This document shows, piece by piece, positions 34,585 through 44,330 of a stretch of DNA of 64,000 nt. Both the position numbers and the translations under genes were made by a program. The notes under the pieces were generated by a model. The model was not told where the DNA came from and searched no databases. It worked only from the letters and a program-made list of their open reading frames with translations. Positions within the stretch are counted from its first letter, which is position 1; each line of letters begins with the position of its first letter. The stretch covers positions 1,523,800-1,587,799 of the forward strand of contig OY282441.1 of assembly GCA_958296105.1 (NCBI GenBank). Direction: 5' to 3'. This DNA comes from an uncultured Dehalococcoidia bacterium. GTDB lineage: Bacteria; Chloroflexota; Dehalococcoidia; Lucifugimonadales; UBA1123.

Positions 34585-34617
34585 CTCTCCCATAGCGGCA
34601 TGACGTGGATGGGAGAG
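34585..34617. other. Inverted repeat after the HNH gene
   Basis: CTCTCCCAT (34585-34593) pairs with ATGGGAGAG (34609-34617) around 15 bases. A second GC-rich stem (GGCGGC/GCCGCC) follows at about 34640-34667. No T tract is present, so terminator function is uncertain. Confidence 0.45.
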
Positions 34618-34695
34618 CGCGCGCTGTCCCGTCAGCTTGGGCGGCGGCAACGAAAAGCGGGCGCCGCCAGCGTCCCGCGCCTTATTGCCTATTGA

Positions 34696-34724
34696 TTGAC
34701 ACCCCAATCGCGTATTGATAACCT
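34696..34724 (+). promoter_or_regulatory. Promoter of the sulfite/nitrite reductase gene
   Basis: Perfect TTGACA (34696-34701), 17-base spacer, and a poor -10 TAACCT (34719-34724), 30 bases before the ATG. A weak -10 often means activator dependence; that is an inference. Confidence 0.5.
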
Positions 34725-34753
34725 GACTGGCATCCCGAACGAGGAACCTACTT

Positions 34754-36499
34754 ATGAGCCAGACCAATCCGATCATCGAATACTTTCCCTCCGAGGTCGA
34801 GGAGTTCGAAGCTGGAGTCAAGAGATTCCAGGCGGGCGAATGGGACCCCACAGACTTCATGGCATTCAGGCTGCGTCAGGGCGTGTACGGCCAGCGACAG
34901 CCCGATGTCCACATGTTCCGCATCAAGATACCCTTCGGCGGCATGAGCGCAGACCAGCTCGACATGATGGGCGAGGTGGTGGAGAAGTACGCGCCGCTCG
35001 ACAAGGGACACGTCACCACGCGCGAGAACATCCAGCTGCACCACATCCCGCTGGAGGACACCCCTCAGATCATGCGTATGCTCGCGTCCGTGGGGCTGAC
35101 CACCAGAGAGGCGTGCGGCAACACCGTTCGCAACGTCACCGGCTGCGCCATCGCCGGCGTGTGCGCCGATGAGCCGTTCGACGTAACCCCATACGCAGCC
35201 GCCTTCTCCCGATACTTCGTCAGGCACCCCTTCACCCAGTCTATGCCGCGCAAGATCAAGACCGCATTCTCCGGATGCTCTCGAGACTGCGCCATTACCG
35301 GCATCCACGACGTGGGCTTCCTGCCAGTCGTCAAGAACGGCGAGCGCGGCTTCAGGATGGTGATGGGCGGCGGCACCTCGATCATGCCGCGCATCGCGCC
35401 CACGCTGTACGAGTTCGTCAGCGCGGACGAGTATCTCAAGGTGACGGAGGCCGCGCTCAGAGTGTTCCACGACTCGGACGAGCTTAGGCGCAGCCGAATG
35501 AAGGCGAGGGTGAAGTTCCTCATAGCGCGCATCGGCATAGACGACTTCCGCGATCTGGTGGAGGAGCAGCTTCAGGAGGACTGGGCGCAGCGCTCGTTCG
35601 ACCCGACCGGGCTGCTGTTCACGGACGATGAGGAGGCGGACGCGCCCTCGCTGAACGGCGACTTCAAGGCGGCGGGCGCGGAGGCGGAGTTCGAGCGCTG
35701 GCTTTCTACCAACGTCCAAGCGCAGAAGCAGAGCGGATACCACACCGCCACAGTCAAGCTGCCGCTCGGCGACATCGACCCGCAGCAGTTCCGCGACCTA
35801 GCGGACATCAGCCGCAGGTACGGCGCGGGCAGGGTGCGCCTCACGCATCAGCAGAATTTGGCGATCCGATGGGTGCCGGAAGGCGCGCTGTACGAAGTGT
35901 GGGAGCGGCTCAGCGAGATCGGATTTGGCGAGGCGGGCGCGCAGGAGATAACCGACGTAGTATCCTGCCCCGGCACCGACAGCTGCAAGCTGGGGATCAC
36001 CTCCTCTATGGGTCTGGGCCGCGCCGTTACCGACGCCGTTCGTGTCATAGACGAGGAGGACGACCCCCTAATCCGCAAGATGCACATAAAGATGAGCGGA
36101 TGCCCCAACGGATGCGGCCAGCACCACGTGGCGGACATCGGCTTCCACGGCGCCGCCGCCAAGGGGCCGAGCGGTCAGGTGCCGGCATACGAGCTGTTCA
36201 TGGGTGGAGGGTTCGAAGAGGGCGATACGCGCATCGGCCTTCGGGTCAAGACCAAAGTGCCAGCCAAGCGTATGCCGGACGCGCTCAGAAAGGTTCTAGA
36301 CTTCTACAAGGCAGAGCGCGGCGACGGGGAGATATTCCGAGATTTCGCGGCGCGCATCGGCGCGGAGTCTTTCGAGCCGCTGCTGGCAGAGTTCAAGGAG
36401 ATTCCCGAGCTGAGCCGCGAGTCGCTGGACGTGTACATAGACTGGAACAAGACGGTCAAGTACGTCCTGGAGCGCGGCGAAGGCGAGTGCGCAGTCTAG
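34754..36499 (+). CDS. Ferredoxin-dependent sulfite/nitrite reductase (siroheme, 4Fe-4S)
   Basis: The 581 aa protein is full length for the NirA/SirA family, with two ferredoxin-like and two siroheme-binding halves. GHVTTRENIQLHHI near residue 80 and NTVRNVTGCAIAG near 124 match siroheme contacts. The cluster ligands are Cys405, Cys411, Cys450 and Cys454 (CPGTDSC; CPNGC). It performs six-electron reduction of sulfite to sulfide or nitrite to ammonia. Sequence alone does not decide the substrate, and no cysH, nitrate reductase or siroheme synthase genes adjoin it. Confidence 0.9.
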   Translation: MSQTNPIIEYFPSEVEEFEAGVKRFQAGEWDPTDFMAFRLRQGVYGQRQPDVHMFRIKIPFGGMSADQLDMMGEVVEKYAPLDKGHVTTRENIQLHHIPLEDTPQIMRMLASVGLTTREACGNTVRNVTGCAIAGVCADEPFDVTPYAAAFSRYFVRHPFTQSMPRKIKTAFSGCSRDCAITGIHDVGFLPVVKNGERGFRMVMGGGTSIMPRIAPTLYEFVSADEYLKVTEAALRVFHDSDELRRSRMKARVKFLIARIGIDDFRDLVEEQLQEDWAQRSFDPTGLLFTDDEEADAPSLNGDFKAAGAEAEFERWLSTNVQAQKQSGYHTATVKLPLGDIDPQQFRDLADISRRYGAGRVRLTHQQNLAIRWVPEGALYEVWERLSEIGFGEAGAQEITDVVSCPGTDSCKLGITSSMGLGRAVTDAVRVIDEEDDPLIRKMHIKMSGCPNGCGQHHVADIGFHGAAAKGPSGQVPAYELFMGGGFEEGDTRIGLRVKTKVPAKRMPDALRKVLDFYKAERGDGEIFRDFAARIGAESFEPLLAEFKEIPELSRESLDVYIDWNKTVKYVLERGEGECAV

Positions 36500-36541
36500 C
36501 CTAGCGGACGCGGCGATCTTCGGAAGACGGGAAGACGAAAA

Positions 36542-36570
36542 AGGGGGCGGGTGAAGAGAACCCGCCCCCT
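36542..36570 (-). terminator. Rho-independent terminator
   Basis: AGGGGGCGGGT (36542-36552) pairs with ACCCGCCCCCT (36560-36570) over a 7-base loop. On the minus strand the stem runs into CTTTTTCGTCTT, a good tail for the gene at 36592-37002. On the plus strand, after the reductase gene, the tail is poorer (CTCTGCTTGTCT), but it may work in both directions. Confidence 0.8.
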
Positions 36571-36591
36571 CTGCTTGTCTCCAACTTGTCC

Positions 36592-37002
36592 CTATCCCCC
36601 GCGCCGCAATCTGCGGCTGATCCAAGCCCTCACCGAATCGAGGCGCGACGCCCTCTCCGGATCCAGAGTCTGGCCGCGCCAGCGCTTCTCCAGCTTGGGA
36701 GGCTTGGCAAGCACCATGCCGTATCCAACTATGAACAGGAGCAGGCCGCCCCACGCCAGATAGCCGGTCGCCCCGGCAGCAAAGGGCCTCACCAAGAGCG
36801 TGGAAAGCAGCAGCGCGAAACCGATCAGCATTACGCGACCGGGGGAGATCGACCAGAGACGGCCACTCAGGGACTGCCTGACGTACAGCCATACGAGGCG
36901 TGGGAAGCTGCGGCTGCGAGGCGCGGGCGCAGCCGATCTGGGTCCCAGATCCCCAGCCTTTTCGAGAATATCTTCGATCTCTCTCTGATACTTGCTCGAC
37001 AT
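36592..37002 (-). CDS. Small membrane protein of unknown function
   Basis: The 136 aa protein has a charged N-terminus (SSKYQREIEDILEKAGDLG), two close hydrophobic spans (about 57-72 and 78-98), then a basic tail ending SRRLRRGG. I do not recognise a named family. A well-formed terminator follows and the gene stands alone between the reductase and trigger factor genes. Confidence 0.7.
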   Translation of the reverse strand: MSSKYQREIEDILEKAGDLGPRSAAPAPRSRSFPRLVWLYVRQSLSGRLWSISPGRVMLIGFALLLSTLLVRPFAAGATGYLAWGGLLLFIVGYGMVLAKPPKLEKRWRGQTLDPERASRLDSVRAWISRRLRRGG

Positions 37003-37159
37003 CCTCTACCCTCGTCAAGACGCCCAACTAGAACAGCATCGTAATAAACAGCGGGTTTAGTGTCAAGACAAGATGGCATCGAACCCCAAAAGTCAAAAGC
37101 GCATCGGGACTTTTGCAGCCTTCCTGAACCTTTTTGCAATCTCGAACATGGCTGCATTA

Positions 37160-37168
37160 TGCTATACT
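37160..37168 (+). promoter_or_regulatory. Extended -10 promoter of tig
   Basis: TGC followed by TATACT (37163-37168), 32 bases before the GTG start of tig. A TTGCAA upstream is 23 bases away, too far for a normal -35; the TGn extension may compensate. Confidence 0.5.
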
Positions 37169-37200
37169 CATTAGCACTTCTCCCAGCCTAGGAGCCTCTA

Positions 37201-38511
37201 GTGAAGATCACTCAAGACGAAGTTGTGGACAATCAGACCACCCTCCACATCGAGCTTGAGGACGCAGACTTGGACCCATACCTCGACCGTGCATACAGGC
37301 AGGTCGCCGACCGCGTCGTCATCCCCGGATTCCGCAAGGGCAAGGCTCCCCGCCGCGTGGTCGAGGGCGTCATTGGACGGGAGAGCCTGCTCAACGAAGT
37401 GCTGGACAACATGGTCTACGAGAGCGCGGACAAGGCGATTCAGGCGCAGGATCTGGAATCCGTCGGCGTTCCGAAGATCGCAGACCTAGACCTAGACCCC
37501 GTTCAGTTCAGCGCCACAGTCGCGCTCCAGCCGGAAGTGCGGCTCGGCGACTACCGCTCGATCCGAATAGACTTCGAGATGGACGAGATCACCGAAGAGC
37601 AAGTCTCGAATCGGCTCGACAGCATCCTTCAGAGCCTGGGATCTTGGGAAACCGCAGAGAGAGCGCCACAGATTGGCGACATGATCACCATGGACATGCT
37701 CGGCGAGATCGAGGGAAACACGAGATGGGAGCTGAACGACTCTCCGTTCTACTTGGACGAAGACGACGAGATCCCTCTGCCGGGCTTCGGAGACAGCTTG
37801 GCTGGCGCGAAGACAGACGAGCAGATCGAATTTACGCTCGACGTGCCTGATGACTATGCGGATGACAACATCGCGGGTAAAGAGGCGCGTTTCACCGTGA
37901 CCGTCAAGGACGTTAGGGAGCGCGTTCTGCCCGAGCTGAACGACGAGTTCGCGCGCAGCCTGCCTGACGGCTTCGAAGACCTGGCGGCGCTGAAGACCGC
38001 AATCGAAGACTCGCTCAGGGCCGACGTGGAGAGTCGGGCGAACGAAGACTATCAGGGAAAGGTCATCGAGGCGCTCCTGAAAGAGGCGGTCATAGACATC
38101 GCCCCCGTTCTGCTCGAACGCGAGGCGGACCGTATCGAAAACGACCAGTACAGCTTCCTGGAAAGGTCGAACATCCGCAAGGACGACTTCCTCAGCTCGA
38201 TTGGAAAGACGGAGGAGCAGCTCCGAGAGGAGGCGGAGGAGGAAGCCGTGATGCGCGTCAGACGGCAGTTCGCCATCGACCGGGTGATGGAGCTGGAGAC
38301 GATAGAGGCTGCCGATTCCGAAATAGACGAGAGGTTCAACCAAGTCTTTGCAGGCCAGACCATGCGAAGGCGGGAACGACGGGAGCGGCGCGAGTCTGTG
38401 GAACGGATGCTCAAGTACGAAAAGACGCTCTCGCTTCTGGTGTCCATAGCCAAAGGCGAGCGCGACGGCCAAGACGCGGGCGAGAGCGACCCTCCCAGCG
38501 AGGACGAATAG
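37201..38511 (+). CDS. tig: Trigger factor (ribosome-bound chaperone, peptidyl-prolyl isomerase)
   Basis: The 436 aa protein has the ribosome-binding signature [17 protein letters not shown] near residue 41, an FKBP-like domain about 150-235 ([11 protein letters not shown]), and a helical C-terminal domain. It has a GTG start at 37201. The tig-clpP-clpX order is the standard bacterial arrangement. The acidic tail after residue 420 is rich in Asp/Glu. Confidence 0.96.
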   Translation: MKITQDEVVDNQTTLHIELEDADLDPYLDRAYRQVADRVVIPGFRKGKAPRRVVEGVIGRESLLNEVLDNMVYESADKAIQAQDLESVGVPKIADLDLDPVQFSATVALQPEVRLGDYRSIRIDFEMDEITEEQVSNRLDSILQSLGSWETAERAPQIGDMITMDMLGEIEGNTRWELNDSPFYLDEDDEIPLPGFGDSLAGAKTDEQIEFTLDVPDDYADDNIAGKEARFTVTVKDVRERVLPELNDEFARSLPDGFEDLAALKTAIEDSLRADVESRANEDYQGKVIEALLKEAVIDIAPVLLEREADRIENDQYSFLERSNIRKDDFLSSIGKTEEQLREEAEEEAVMRVRRQFAIDRVMELETIEAADSEIDERFNQVFAGQTMRRRERRERRESVERMLKYEKTLSLLVSIAKGERDGQDAGESDPPSEDE

Positions 38512-38591
38512 GATCGGCAACCCGCGCAGGGTTCGGACGCCCGCGATCCAAGCGGGCATTCACCAGCAACGCAAACGAACAGAAGGAGGAG

Positions 38592-39206
38592 ATGGAGAAG
38601 ATGGAAAACGTCATCCCCATGGTTGTGGAGACAGGTTCCAGGGGGGAGCGCGCGTATGACATCTACTCGCTGCTGCTCAAGGAGCGCATCGTCTTTCTCA
38701 ACTCGGCCATCTACGATCAGGTCGCCAACAACATAATCGCTCAGCTTCTGTACCTAGACAGGGAGGATCCCGAGAGGGACATCAGCCTGTACATAACCTC
38801 GCCCGGCGGGGTGATACCGTCTGGACTCGCCATATACGACACGATGCAGCTGATTCGGCCAGACGTATCGACCATCTGCGTTGGCATGGCCGCCAGCATG
38901 GCTACGGTTCTTCTCTGCGCCGGAGCGCCGGGCAAGCGGTTCGCGCTTCCGAACTCGACGGTGCATATGCACCAGGCGCTGGGCGGCGCGCAGGGGCAGG
39001 CGTCAGACATCGAGATCGCGGCGCGCGAGGTGCTGCGCCAGCAGGACATCATCCGCAGAATCATCTCGGAGCGCACCGGCCAGTCATACGACAAGATAGC
39101 CACCGATTCCGACCGCGACTTCTATCTAAGCGCCGAGGGCGCCAAGGAGTACGGGCTGGTCGATGACGTGCTGGAGACTCCGACCTCGTCCGCGGCAGCT
39201 GACTAG
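38592..39206 (+). CDS. clpP: ATP-dependent Clp protease proteolytic subunit
   Basis: The 204 aa serine peptidase has Ser102 ([12 protein letters not shown]), His127 (HMHQALGG) and an Asp in [20 protein letters not shown]. It forms the barrel partner of ClpX. ATG at 38592 lies only two bases after AAGGAGG; an in-frame ATG at 38601 lies eleven bases after it, so the exact start is uncertain by three residues. It lies 38 bases before clpX. Confidence 0.96.
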   Translation: MEKMENVIPMVVETGSRGERAYDIYSLLLKERIVFLNSAIYDQVANNIIAQLLYLDREDPERDISLYITSPGGVIPSGLAIYDTMQLIRPDVSTICVGMAASMATVLLCAGAPGKRFALPNSTVHMHQALGGAQGQASDIEIAAREVLRQQDIIRRIISERTGQSYDKIATDSDRDFYLSAEGAKEYGLVDDVLETPTSSAAAD

Positions 39207-39244
39207 CGCGATGCGGTCACATCTCTGTACTAGAGAGGGGAAAC

Positions 39245-40579
39245 TTGACTAATCGAGGCGGCTCCACACCCAGAGGCGGGCGCGCGGATTACCAGTGCTC
39301 GTTCTGCAACAAGATGCAAACACAGGTCAAGCGGCTGATCGCCGGCCCTGACCGCGTCTTCATATGCGACGAGTGCGTAAACCTCTGCGACCAGATAATC
39401 GCCGAGGAGACCGGCGAGAAGAAGGCCAAGGGCAGCCAAGCCCCCCTCTCCTCCAAGGAGCTCAACCCCAAGATCATCTGCGGCAAGCTCGATGAGTACG
39501 TCGTCGGGCAGGAGCAAGCCAAGAAGGTGCTGAGCGTGGCGGTGTACAACCACTACAAGCGCATCTGGTCTACGCAGAGACACGATGACGACGTGGAGCT
39601 TCAGAAGGCGAACATCCTCATGCTGGGGCCTTCCGGATCCGGCAAGACCCACCTCGCGCAGAACCTGGCGCACATTCTCGAAGTTCCATTCGCCATCGCA
39701 GACGCCACCACTCTCACCGAGGCGGGCTACGTGGGCGAGGACGTGGAGAACATACTGCTCGGTCTCATACAGGCTGCCGACGGCGACATCGAACGCGCCG
39801 AGCATGGCATCGTCTACATAGACGAGATCGACAAGATAGCGCGCAAGAGCGCCAACCCGTCCATAACCCGCGACGTCTCCGGCGAGGGCGTTCAGCAGGC
39901 GCTGCTCAAGATCATCGAGGGCTGCGTAGCCAACGTGCCGCCTCAAGGGGGGCGCAAGCACCCGCACCAAGACTTCCTCCAGATAAAGACGGACAACATC
40001 CTGTTCATGTGCGGCGGCGCATTCGAGGGCATGAACGAGATAATCGAGAAGCGCGCTTTCAAAGACCGCAAGCGCATCGGCTTCAATCCCAACGTGGCCG
40101 CCAGCGACTGGGGCGAGCGCACCTCCGACGAGATCAGACAGCACATCAACGGGGACGATCTGATGGAGTACGGCTTCATCCCCGAGTTCGTCGGCCGCCT
40201 TCCCGTAGTCGTGGCGCTGAACGCACTGCACAAGGAGGATCTCGTTCGCGTTCTCACCGAGCCGAAGAACGCCTTCGTCAAACAGTATCAGGCGCTGTTC
40301 AGGATGGACAACGTGGAGCTGGTATTTACCGACGACGCGCTGGAGACCGCCGCCGAAAACGCCATACAGCAGAAGACGGGGGCGCGCGGTCTGAGAACCA
40401 TACTCGAACAGACTCTGCTGGACGTGATGTACGAGCTTCCCGGCACAGAGGGCATCGCCAAATGCGTAGTCACTGCGGACGTCATAGACGGCGTATCGCC
40501 CGTGATGCTGGTCACAGGCGACGGACGCCAAACCCCGCTCGTCCAAGAAAACTCTCGAGCCGCGCGCAAGTCGGCGTAG
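39245..40579 (+). CDS. clpX: ATP-dependent Clp protease ATP-binding subunit ClpX
   Basis: The 444 aa protein has an N-terminal zinc domain (Cys18, Cys21, Cys41, Cys44), Walker [10 protein letters not shown], Walker [12 protein letters not shown], and the [11 protein letters not shown] and [11 protein letters not shown] segments of ClpX. It unfolds substrates and feeds them to ClpP. The start codon is TTG with AGAGGGGA upstream. A terminator-like hairpin follows at 40627. Confidence 0.96.
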   Translation: MTNRGGSTPRGGRADYQCSFCNKMQTQVKRLIAGPDRVFICDECVNLCDQIIAEETGEKKAKGSQAPLSSKELNPKIICGKLDEYVVGQEQAKKVLSVAVYNHYKRIWSTQRHDDDVELQKANILMLGPSGSGKTHLAQNLAHILEVPFAIADATTLTEAGYVGEDVENILLGLIQAADGDIERAEHGIVYIDEIDKIARKSANPSITRDVSGEGVQQALLKIIEGCVANVPPQGGRKHPHQDFLQIKTDNILFMCGGAFEGMNEIIEKRAFKDRKRIGFNPNVAASDWGERTSDEIRQHINGDDLMEYGFIPEFVGRLPVVVALNALHKEDLVRVLTEPKNAFVKQYQALFRMDNVELVFTDDALETAAENAIQQKTGARGLRTILEQTLLDVMYELPGTEGIAKCVVTADVIDGVSPVMLVTGDGRQTPLVQENSRAARKSA

Positions 40580-40626
40580 ACCGCGCGAATCCAACAGTCC
40601 GCTCCGATGGGCTGACATGTATGTAG

Positions 40627-40658
40627 GGGCAGTCCCTTGTGGCTGCCCTCTTTTCTTT
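40627..40658 (+). terminator. Rho-independent terminator after clpX
   Basis: GGGCAG (40627-40632) pairs with CTGCCC (40643-40648), followed by TCTTTTCTTT. It separates tig-clpP-clpX from the ABC exporter genes. Confidence 0.6.
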
Positions 40659-40678
40659 ATCCATTCCCAATCCGCCCC

Positions 40679-41668
40679 ATGCCCATGCCTCAGATAGTCG
40701 TCGAAAATCTGGTCAAACGCTTTCGAGTCGCCGAGCGCAGCCCGGGCATATGGGGCGCTCTCAAGGGCGTGGCTCGCCGTCGCTACCACACGGTGGACGC
40801 GATAGATGGCGTCTCGTTCAGCATCGAGTCCGGCGAGCTGGTTGGATACGTAGGGCCGAACGGGGCGGGAAAATCCACCACGATCAAGGTCATAGCGGGC
40901 ATCTTGGTTCCCGATTCGGGAAGGTGCGAGATTCTCGGGCGCGTCCCATGGACGCAGCGCCGCGAACACGTGCGCGACATAGGCGTTGTATTCGGACAGC
41001 GCACGCAGCTATGGTGGGACCTTCCGGTGATCGAGTCGTTCGACCTACTGAGAGACATCTACCGCGTGCCGCGCTCCAGCTACGCCCGAACGCGCGACGA
41101 GCTGGTGGAGGTCATGCGCTTGAAGTCGCTGCTGGATACGCCGGTCAGGCAGCTCAGCCTCGGTCAGCGAATGCGCTGCGATCTGGCGGCGGCGCTGCTC
41201 CACTCTCCCGCGATCCTGTTTCTGGACGAGCCGACCATCGGCTTGGACGTGGTCTCCAAGCTGGCTTTTCGAGATTTCATAAGGCGCTTCAACCGCGAGC
41301 GCGGCGCCACCGTCATACTCACCACGCACGACATGGACGACATAGAGGCGCTCTGCGACAGGGTAATGGTCATCAGCAGCGGGCGCATACTCTCGGACGG
41401 CCCTCTGGACGATCTGCGCCGCCGCATCTCCGGGGAGCGCCGCCTCGTGGTGGACCTGGAGGAAGGGGAGGGGCGCATAGAGATGGCGGGCGCGCAGGTC
41501 ATCAGTCGCAGCGGCCAGCGCGTTCAGCTGAGGTTCGACCCGGATGCCGTATCCGCCGCCGAGCTGATCAGGCGCGTCACGTCCGCCCACGCCGTGCGCG
41601 ATCTGTTCGTGGAAAACCCGCCCATAGAGGAGATCATCGCGCAGATATACCAAGAGGAACACGGGTGA
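40679..41668 (+). CDS. ABC-2 type exporter ATP-binding protein
   Basis: The 329 aa ATPase has Walker A GPNGAGKST, signature LSLGQRMRCDLAAALLHSP, Walker B ILFLDEPT and the H-loop LTTHDMDD, plus a C-terminal extension after residue 230. It powers the two permeases that follow. The ATG at 40679 was chosen over the GTG at 40637 because the latter lies past the terminator and codes no family sequence. Its stop overlaps the next start (GTGA). The exported substrate is unknown. Confidence 0.92.
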   Translation: MPMPQIVVENLVKRFRVAERSPGIWGALKGVARRRYHTVDAIDGVSFSIESGELVGYVGPNGAGKSTTIKVIAGILVPDSGRCEILGRVPWTQRREHVRDIGVVFGQRTQLWWDLPVIESFDLLRDIYRVPRSSYARTRDELVEVMRLKSLLDTPVRQLSLGQRMRCDLAAALLHSPAILFLDEPTIGLDVVSKLAFRDFIRRFNRERGATVILTTHDMDDIEALCDRVMVISSGRILSDGPLDDLRRRISGERRLVVDLEEGEGRIEMAGAQVISRSGQRVQLRFDPDAVSAAELIRRVTSAHAVRDLFVENPPIEEIIAQIYQEEHG

Positions 41669-42456
41669 TCAGCTACTGGGCCACGCTCAGCGCGCGCTTC
41701 AGGTCGCTTCTGCAATACAGATCTGCCGCGCTGGCCGGACTGGTGACGCAGATATTCTGGGGACTCGTCCGCGTGATGATCTTCGAGGCGTTCTACCTTT
41801 CGGCAGGCTCGCCTCAGCCGATGGAGCTGAACGACGTGCTGACCTACGTCTGGCTGGGGCAGGCGTTCTTGGCGCTTCTGCCCTGGAATCTGGACGCGGA
41901 CCTGCGCGCGCTGATCCGCAGCGGCGGAGTGGGGTACGAGCTGCTGAGGCCCGTAGACCTCTACGGCTACTGGTACAGCCGCGCGCTGGCATGGCGCACG
42001 GCGCCCACGCTGATCAGGGCAGCGCCGCTGCTCGTGTTCGCGTTCGTCTTCATGGGTATGGACGCTCCGCCCTCGTGGGCTTCCGCGGGCGCGTTCGCGC
42101 TGGCGATGGCTGGGGCAATCCTGCTGAGCAGCGCGATCTCGACGCTGTTCAACATAACCATGCTGTGGACGATCTCCGCCGATGGTATGGCGGGAATGGC
42201 TCCCGCCATCGTGACGCTTCTATCGGGTATGCTGGCGCCGCTGCCGCTGTTCCCCGACTGGGCGCAAGCCGTGTTGAACGCGCTGCCGTTTCGCGGTCTG
42301 GTGGACACGCCCTATCGCCTCTACCTCGCCCACATTCCGCCGAGCGACCTGCCGCTGTATCTCGCCCATCAGCTCGCGTGGACGGTGGCGATAGTCCTGC
42401 TCGGTCGCTGGATACTCTCGCGCGGCCTGCGCCGGCTGGTAGTGCAGGGGGGCTGA
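41665..42456 (+). CDS. ABC-2 family transporter permease (DUF990-like), first subunit
   Basis: The 263 aa protein has about six hydrophobic spans, VISYWATLSARFRSLLQYRSAALAG at the N-terminus and a conserved PLPLFPDWAQAVLNALPFRGLVDTPYRLY block. It starts with GTG overlapping the ATPase stop as GTGA. It pairs with the next gene to form the membrane channel. Confidence 0.88.
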   Translation: MISYWATLSARFRSLLQYRSAALAGLVTQIFWGLVRVMIFEAFYLSAGSPQPMELNDVLTYVWLGQAFLALLPWNLDADLRALIRSGGVGYELLRPVDLYGYWYSRALAWRTAPTLIRAAPLLVFAFVFMGMDAPPSWASAGAFALAMAGAILLSSAISTLFNITMLWTISADGMAGMAPAIVTLLSGMLAPLPLFPDWAQAVLNALPFRGLVDTPYRLYLAHIPPSDLPLYLAHQLAWTVAIVLLGRWILSRGLRRLVVQGG

Positions 42457-42462
42457 ACGCGC

Positions 42463-43263
42463 TTGAACACGCTCCATCTGTACGCGCGCTTCATCGAGAT
42501 ATCCGTCCGCTCTCAGATGCAGTACCGCGCCTCGTTCGTGATGCTCGCGCTGGGACATCTGGCAGCCACGGGAATCGAGTTCGTGGGCATCCTCGTGCTG
42601 TTCGACCGATTCGGGTCTCTGAAGGGCTGGAGTCTGCACGAAGTCGCGTTCATGTACGGTGTGGTGAACATCTCGTTCGCCATAGCGGACGCCGCCACGC
42701 GCGGGTTCGACCTGTTTGGAGGGATGATCAAGTCCGGAGACTTCGACCGCGTGCTGACGAGGCCGAGGTCCGCCGCGCTTCAGGTGGCGGGGCAGGAGCT
42801 GACGCTCAGGCGGGTGGGGCGGCTTGCTCAGGGGCTGTTCGTCCTCGTCTGGGCAGCCTTCGGCATGGACATGAGCTGGTCCGCCGCGAGCGTCTGCCTG
42901 CTCATGGGCGCGATCGCCGGCGGCGCGTGCCTGTTTTCGGGGCTGGTAATACTTCAGGCTACGCTCGCGTTCTGGACAGTCGAGACGCTGGAGATAATGA
43001 ACACCCTGACCTACGGCGGCGTGGAGACCACACAGTACCCGCTGCCCATCTATCGCCCATGGTTCCGCAGGTTCTTCACGTTCGGCGTGCCGCTGGCGTG
43101 TGTGAGCTACTTCCCAAGCGTTGCGGTCATGGGCGTCCCCGACCCGCTCGGCTCGCCCCTGTGGTTCCAGTACGTATCTCCGCTCATCGGCGTGGGCTTC
43201 CTAGCAGTCGCGCTGCAATTCTGGAGATTCGGCGTTCGTCACTACCTATCCACCGGCAGCTGA
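42463..43263 (+). CDS. ABC-2 family transporter permease (DUF990-like), second subunit
   Basis: The 266 aa membrane protein (TTG start, six bases after the first permease) has ARFIEISVRSQMQYRASFVM at the N-terminus and GGVETTQYPLPIYRPWFRRFFTFGVPLACVSYFPS near the C-terminus, a hallmark of the second subunit of this transporter group. It ends 13 bases before the convergent rhomboid gene. Confidence 0.88.
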   Translation: MNTLHLYARFIEISVRSQMQYRASFVMLALGHLAATGIEFVGILVLFDRFGSLKGWSLHEVAFMYGVVNISFAIADAATRGFDLFGGMIKSGDFDRVLTRPRSAALQVAGQELTLRRVGRLAQGLFVLVWAAFGMDMSWSAASVCLLMGAIAGGACLFSGLVILQATLAFWTVETLEIMNTLTYGGVETTQYPLPIYRPWFRRFFTFGVPLACVSYFPSVAVMGVPDPLGSPLWFQYVSPLIGVGFLAVALQFWRFGVRHYLSTGS

Positions 43264-43276
43264 GGGACGCGGCGAG

Positions 43277-44320
43277 TCAGCGTCCGCCTCCCCGAATTCG
43301 GATCAACAGCTCGACCGCCTCTCGCTGCTCGGATTCGGTTCTCGCCAGACGAACCGCTTTCCCCACGTCCGAGACCGCCATCGAGATGTTGCCCATATCC
43401 GCCAGCATACGCGCCCTCATCAGGTAGGCGGGCGCGAAATTCGGTGCGATCTCGATGGCTCTTTCCAGCTCGCCGAACGCCTGCGCGACCTCCCCCGCAG
43501 CGAAGTAGTCTTCCGCATGTCTGAGGCGCTCGATGGGCGACTCGCCAACATTGCTGTTTCCCAGAAGGACGCCCGCCGCCAGCGCCGTCACCGCCAGCGG
43601 CAGCACCCATGATCTCTTGACCATCGAGTTGACGTCTATGATTCGCTCGACCCGCCCGAATACGTCTCGAATCGGCCTGTAATCCGGCGAAAGCGCCAGC
43701 CCCAGCAGCAGGCCGGAGACGAACCCGCCCACGTGAGCGTAGTTATCGACCCCGTCCACCGCCAAGCCGAAAGCCAGATTGATGGCAGCCAGCGCCAGCA
43801 GACCGATCAAGCTCTGGCGTCCCATGCGCCCCAGCCTGTCGCGGTTCGACAGGAAGAACGCGACCAGTGCGCCGATGACGCCAAAGATCGCGCCGCTCGC
43901 GCCCACGCCGATTCCGTTCTCGATGAGGCTGAGGTTGAGCGCGTAGCTGGCGACGCTTCCGCCCAGTCCCGCCAGCAGGTAGATGGCGGCGAAGCGGACG
44001 TGGCCGTACATCTGCTCCGTCTGCTGCCCGAAGATGAACAGGCCGAAGCAGTTCAACCCAAGGTGGACGAGGCCGGAGTGTAGGAACATGGCGGCGAACA
44101 GCCGCCAGTAGTCGCCAGCCGCTACGCGCTGCCCCTCCATCGCGCCGAGCGTGAGCAGCGTATCCGCGTTGGTCGAGCCGCCTGTCGTCTCCGCGAGCAG
44201 CCACAGCGCAAGTATGAAGCCCAGCAGCGTCCACGTGACGACGGGCTTTCTATCGGATCCCGGAATCGGAAACCGCGTCTCGGCGGCTAGCTCGTCATGG
44301 TCTTCGGGTCTGTGGAACAA
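43277..44320 (-). CDS. Rhomboid-family intramembrane serine protease with C-terminal TPR-like region
   Basis: The 347 aa protein has six to seven spans, the catalytic Ser142 in GVGASGAIFG, His196 in YAHVGGFVSG and the HLGLN segment (Asn90). A C-terminal stretch from about 260 (RLRHAEDYFAAGEVAQAFGELERAIEIAP) has tetratricopeptide-like helices. The TTG start has AAAGG upstream. It lies 10 bases after the receiver-domain gene, so the two are probably cotranscribed. Confidence 0.9.
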   Translation of the reverse strand: MFHRPEDHDELAAETRFPIPGSDRKPVVTWTLLGFILALWLLAETTGGSTNADTLLTLGAMEGQRVAAGDYWRLFAAMFLHSGLVHLGLNCFGLFIFGQQTEQMYGHVRFAAIYLLAGLGGSVASYALNLSLIENGIGVGASGAIFGVIGALVAFFLSNRDRLGRMGRQSLIGLLALAAINLAFGLAVDGVDNYAHVGGFVSGLLLGLALSPDYRPIRDVFGRVERIIDVNSMVKRSWVLPLAVTALAAGVLLGNSNVGESPIERLRHAEDYFAAGEVAQAFGELERAIEIAPNFAPAYLMRARMLADMGNISMAVSDVGKAVRLARTESEQREAVELLIRIRGGGR

Positions 44321-44330
44321 GTGGTACCTT

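Noticed and set aside
37165-37180. Possible CIRCE element before tig (ATTAGCAC string)
   Set aside because: Only half of the TTAGCACTC-N9-GAGTGCTAA element is present.
39230-40969. 579-codon minus-strand frame
   Set aside because: It is the reverse of clpX and the start of the ABC ATPase gene, which have complete family motifs.
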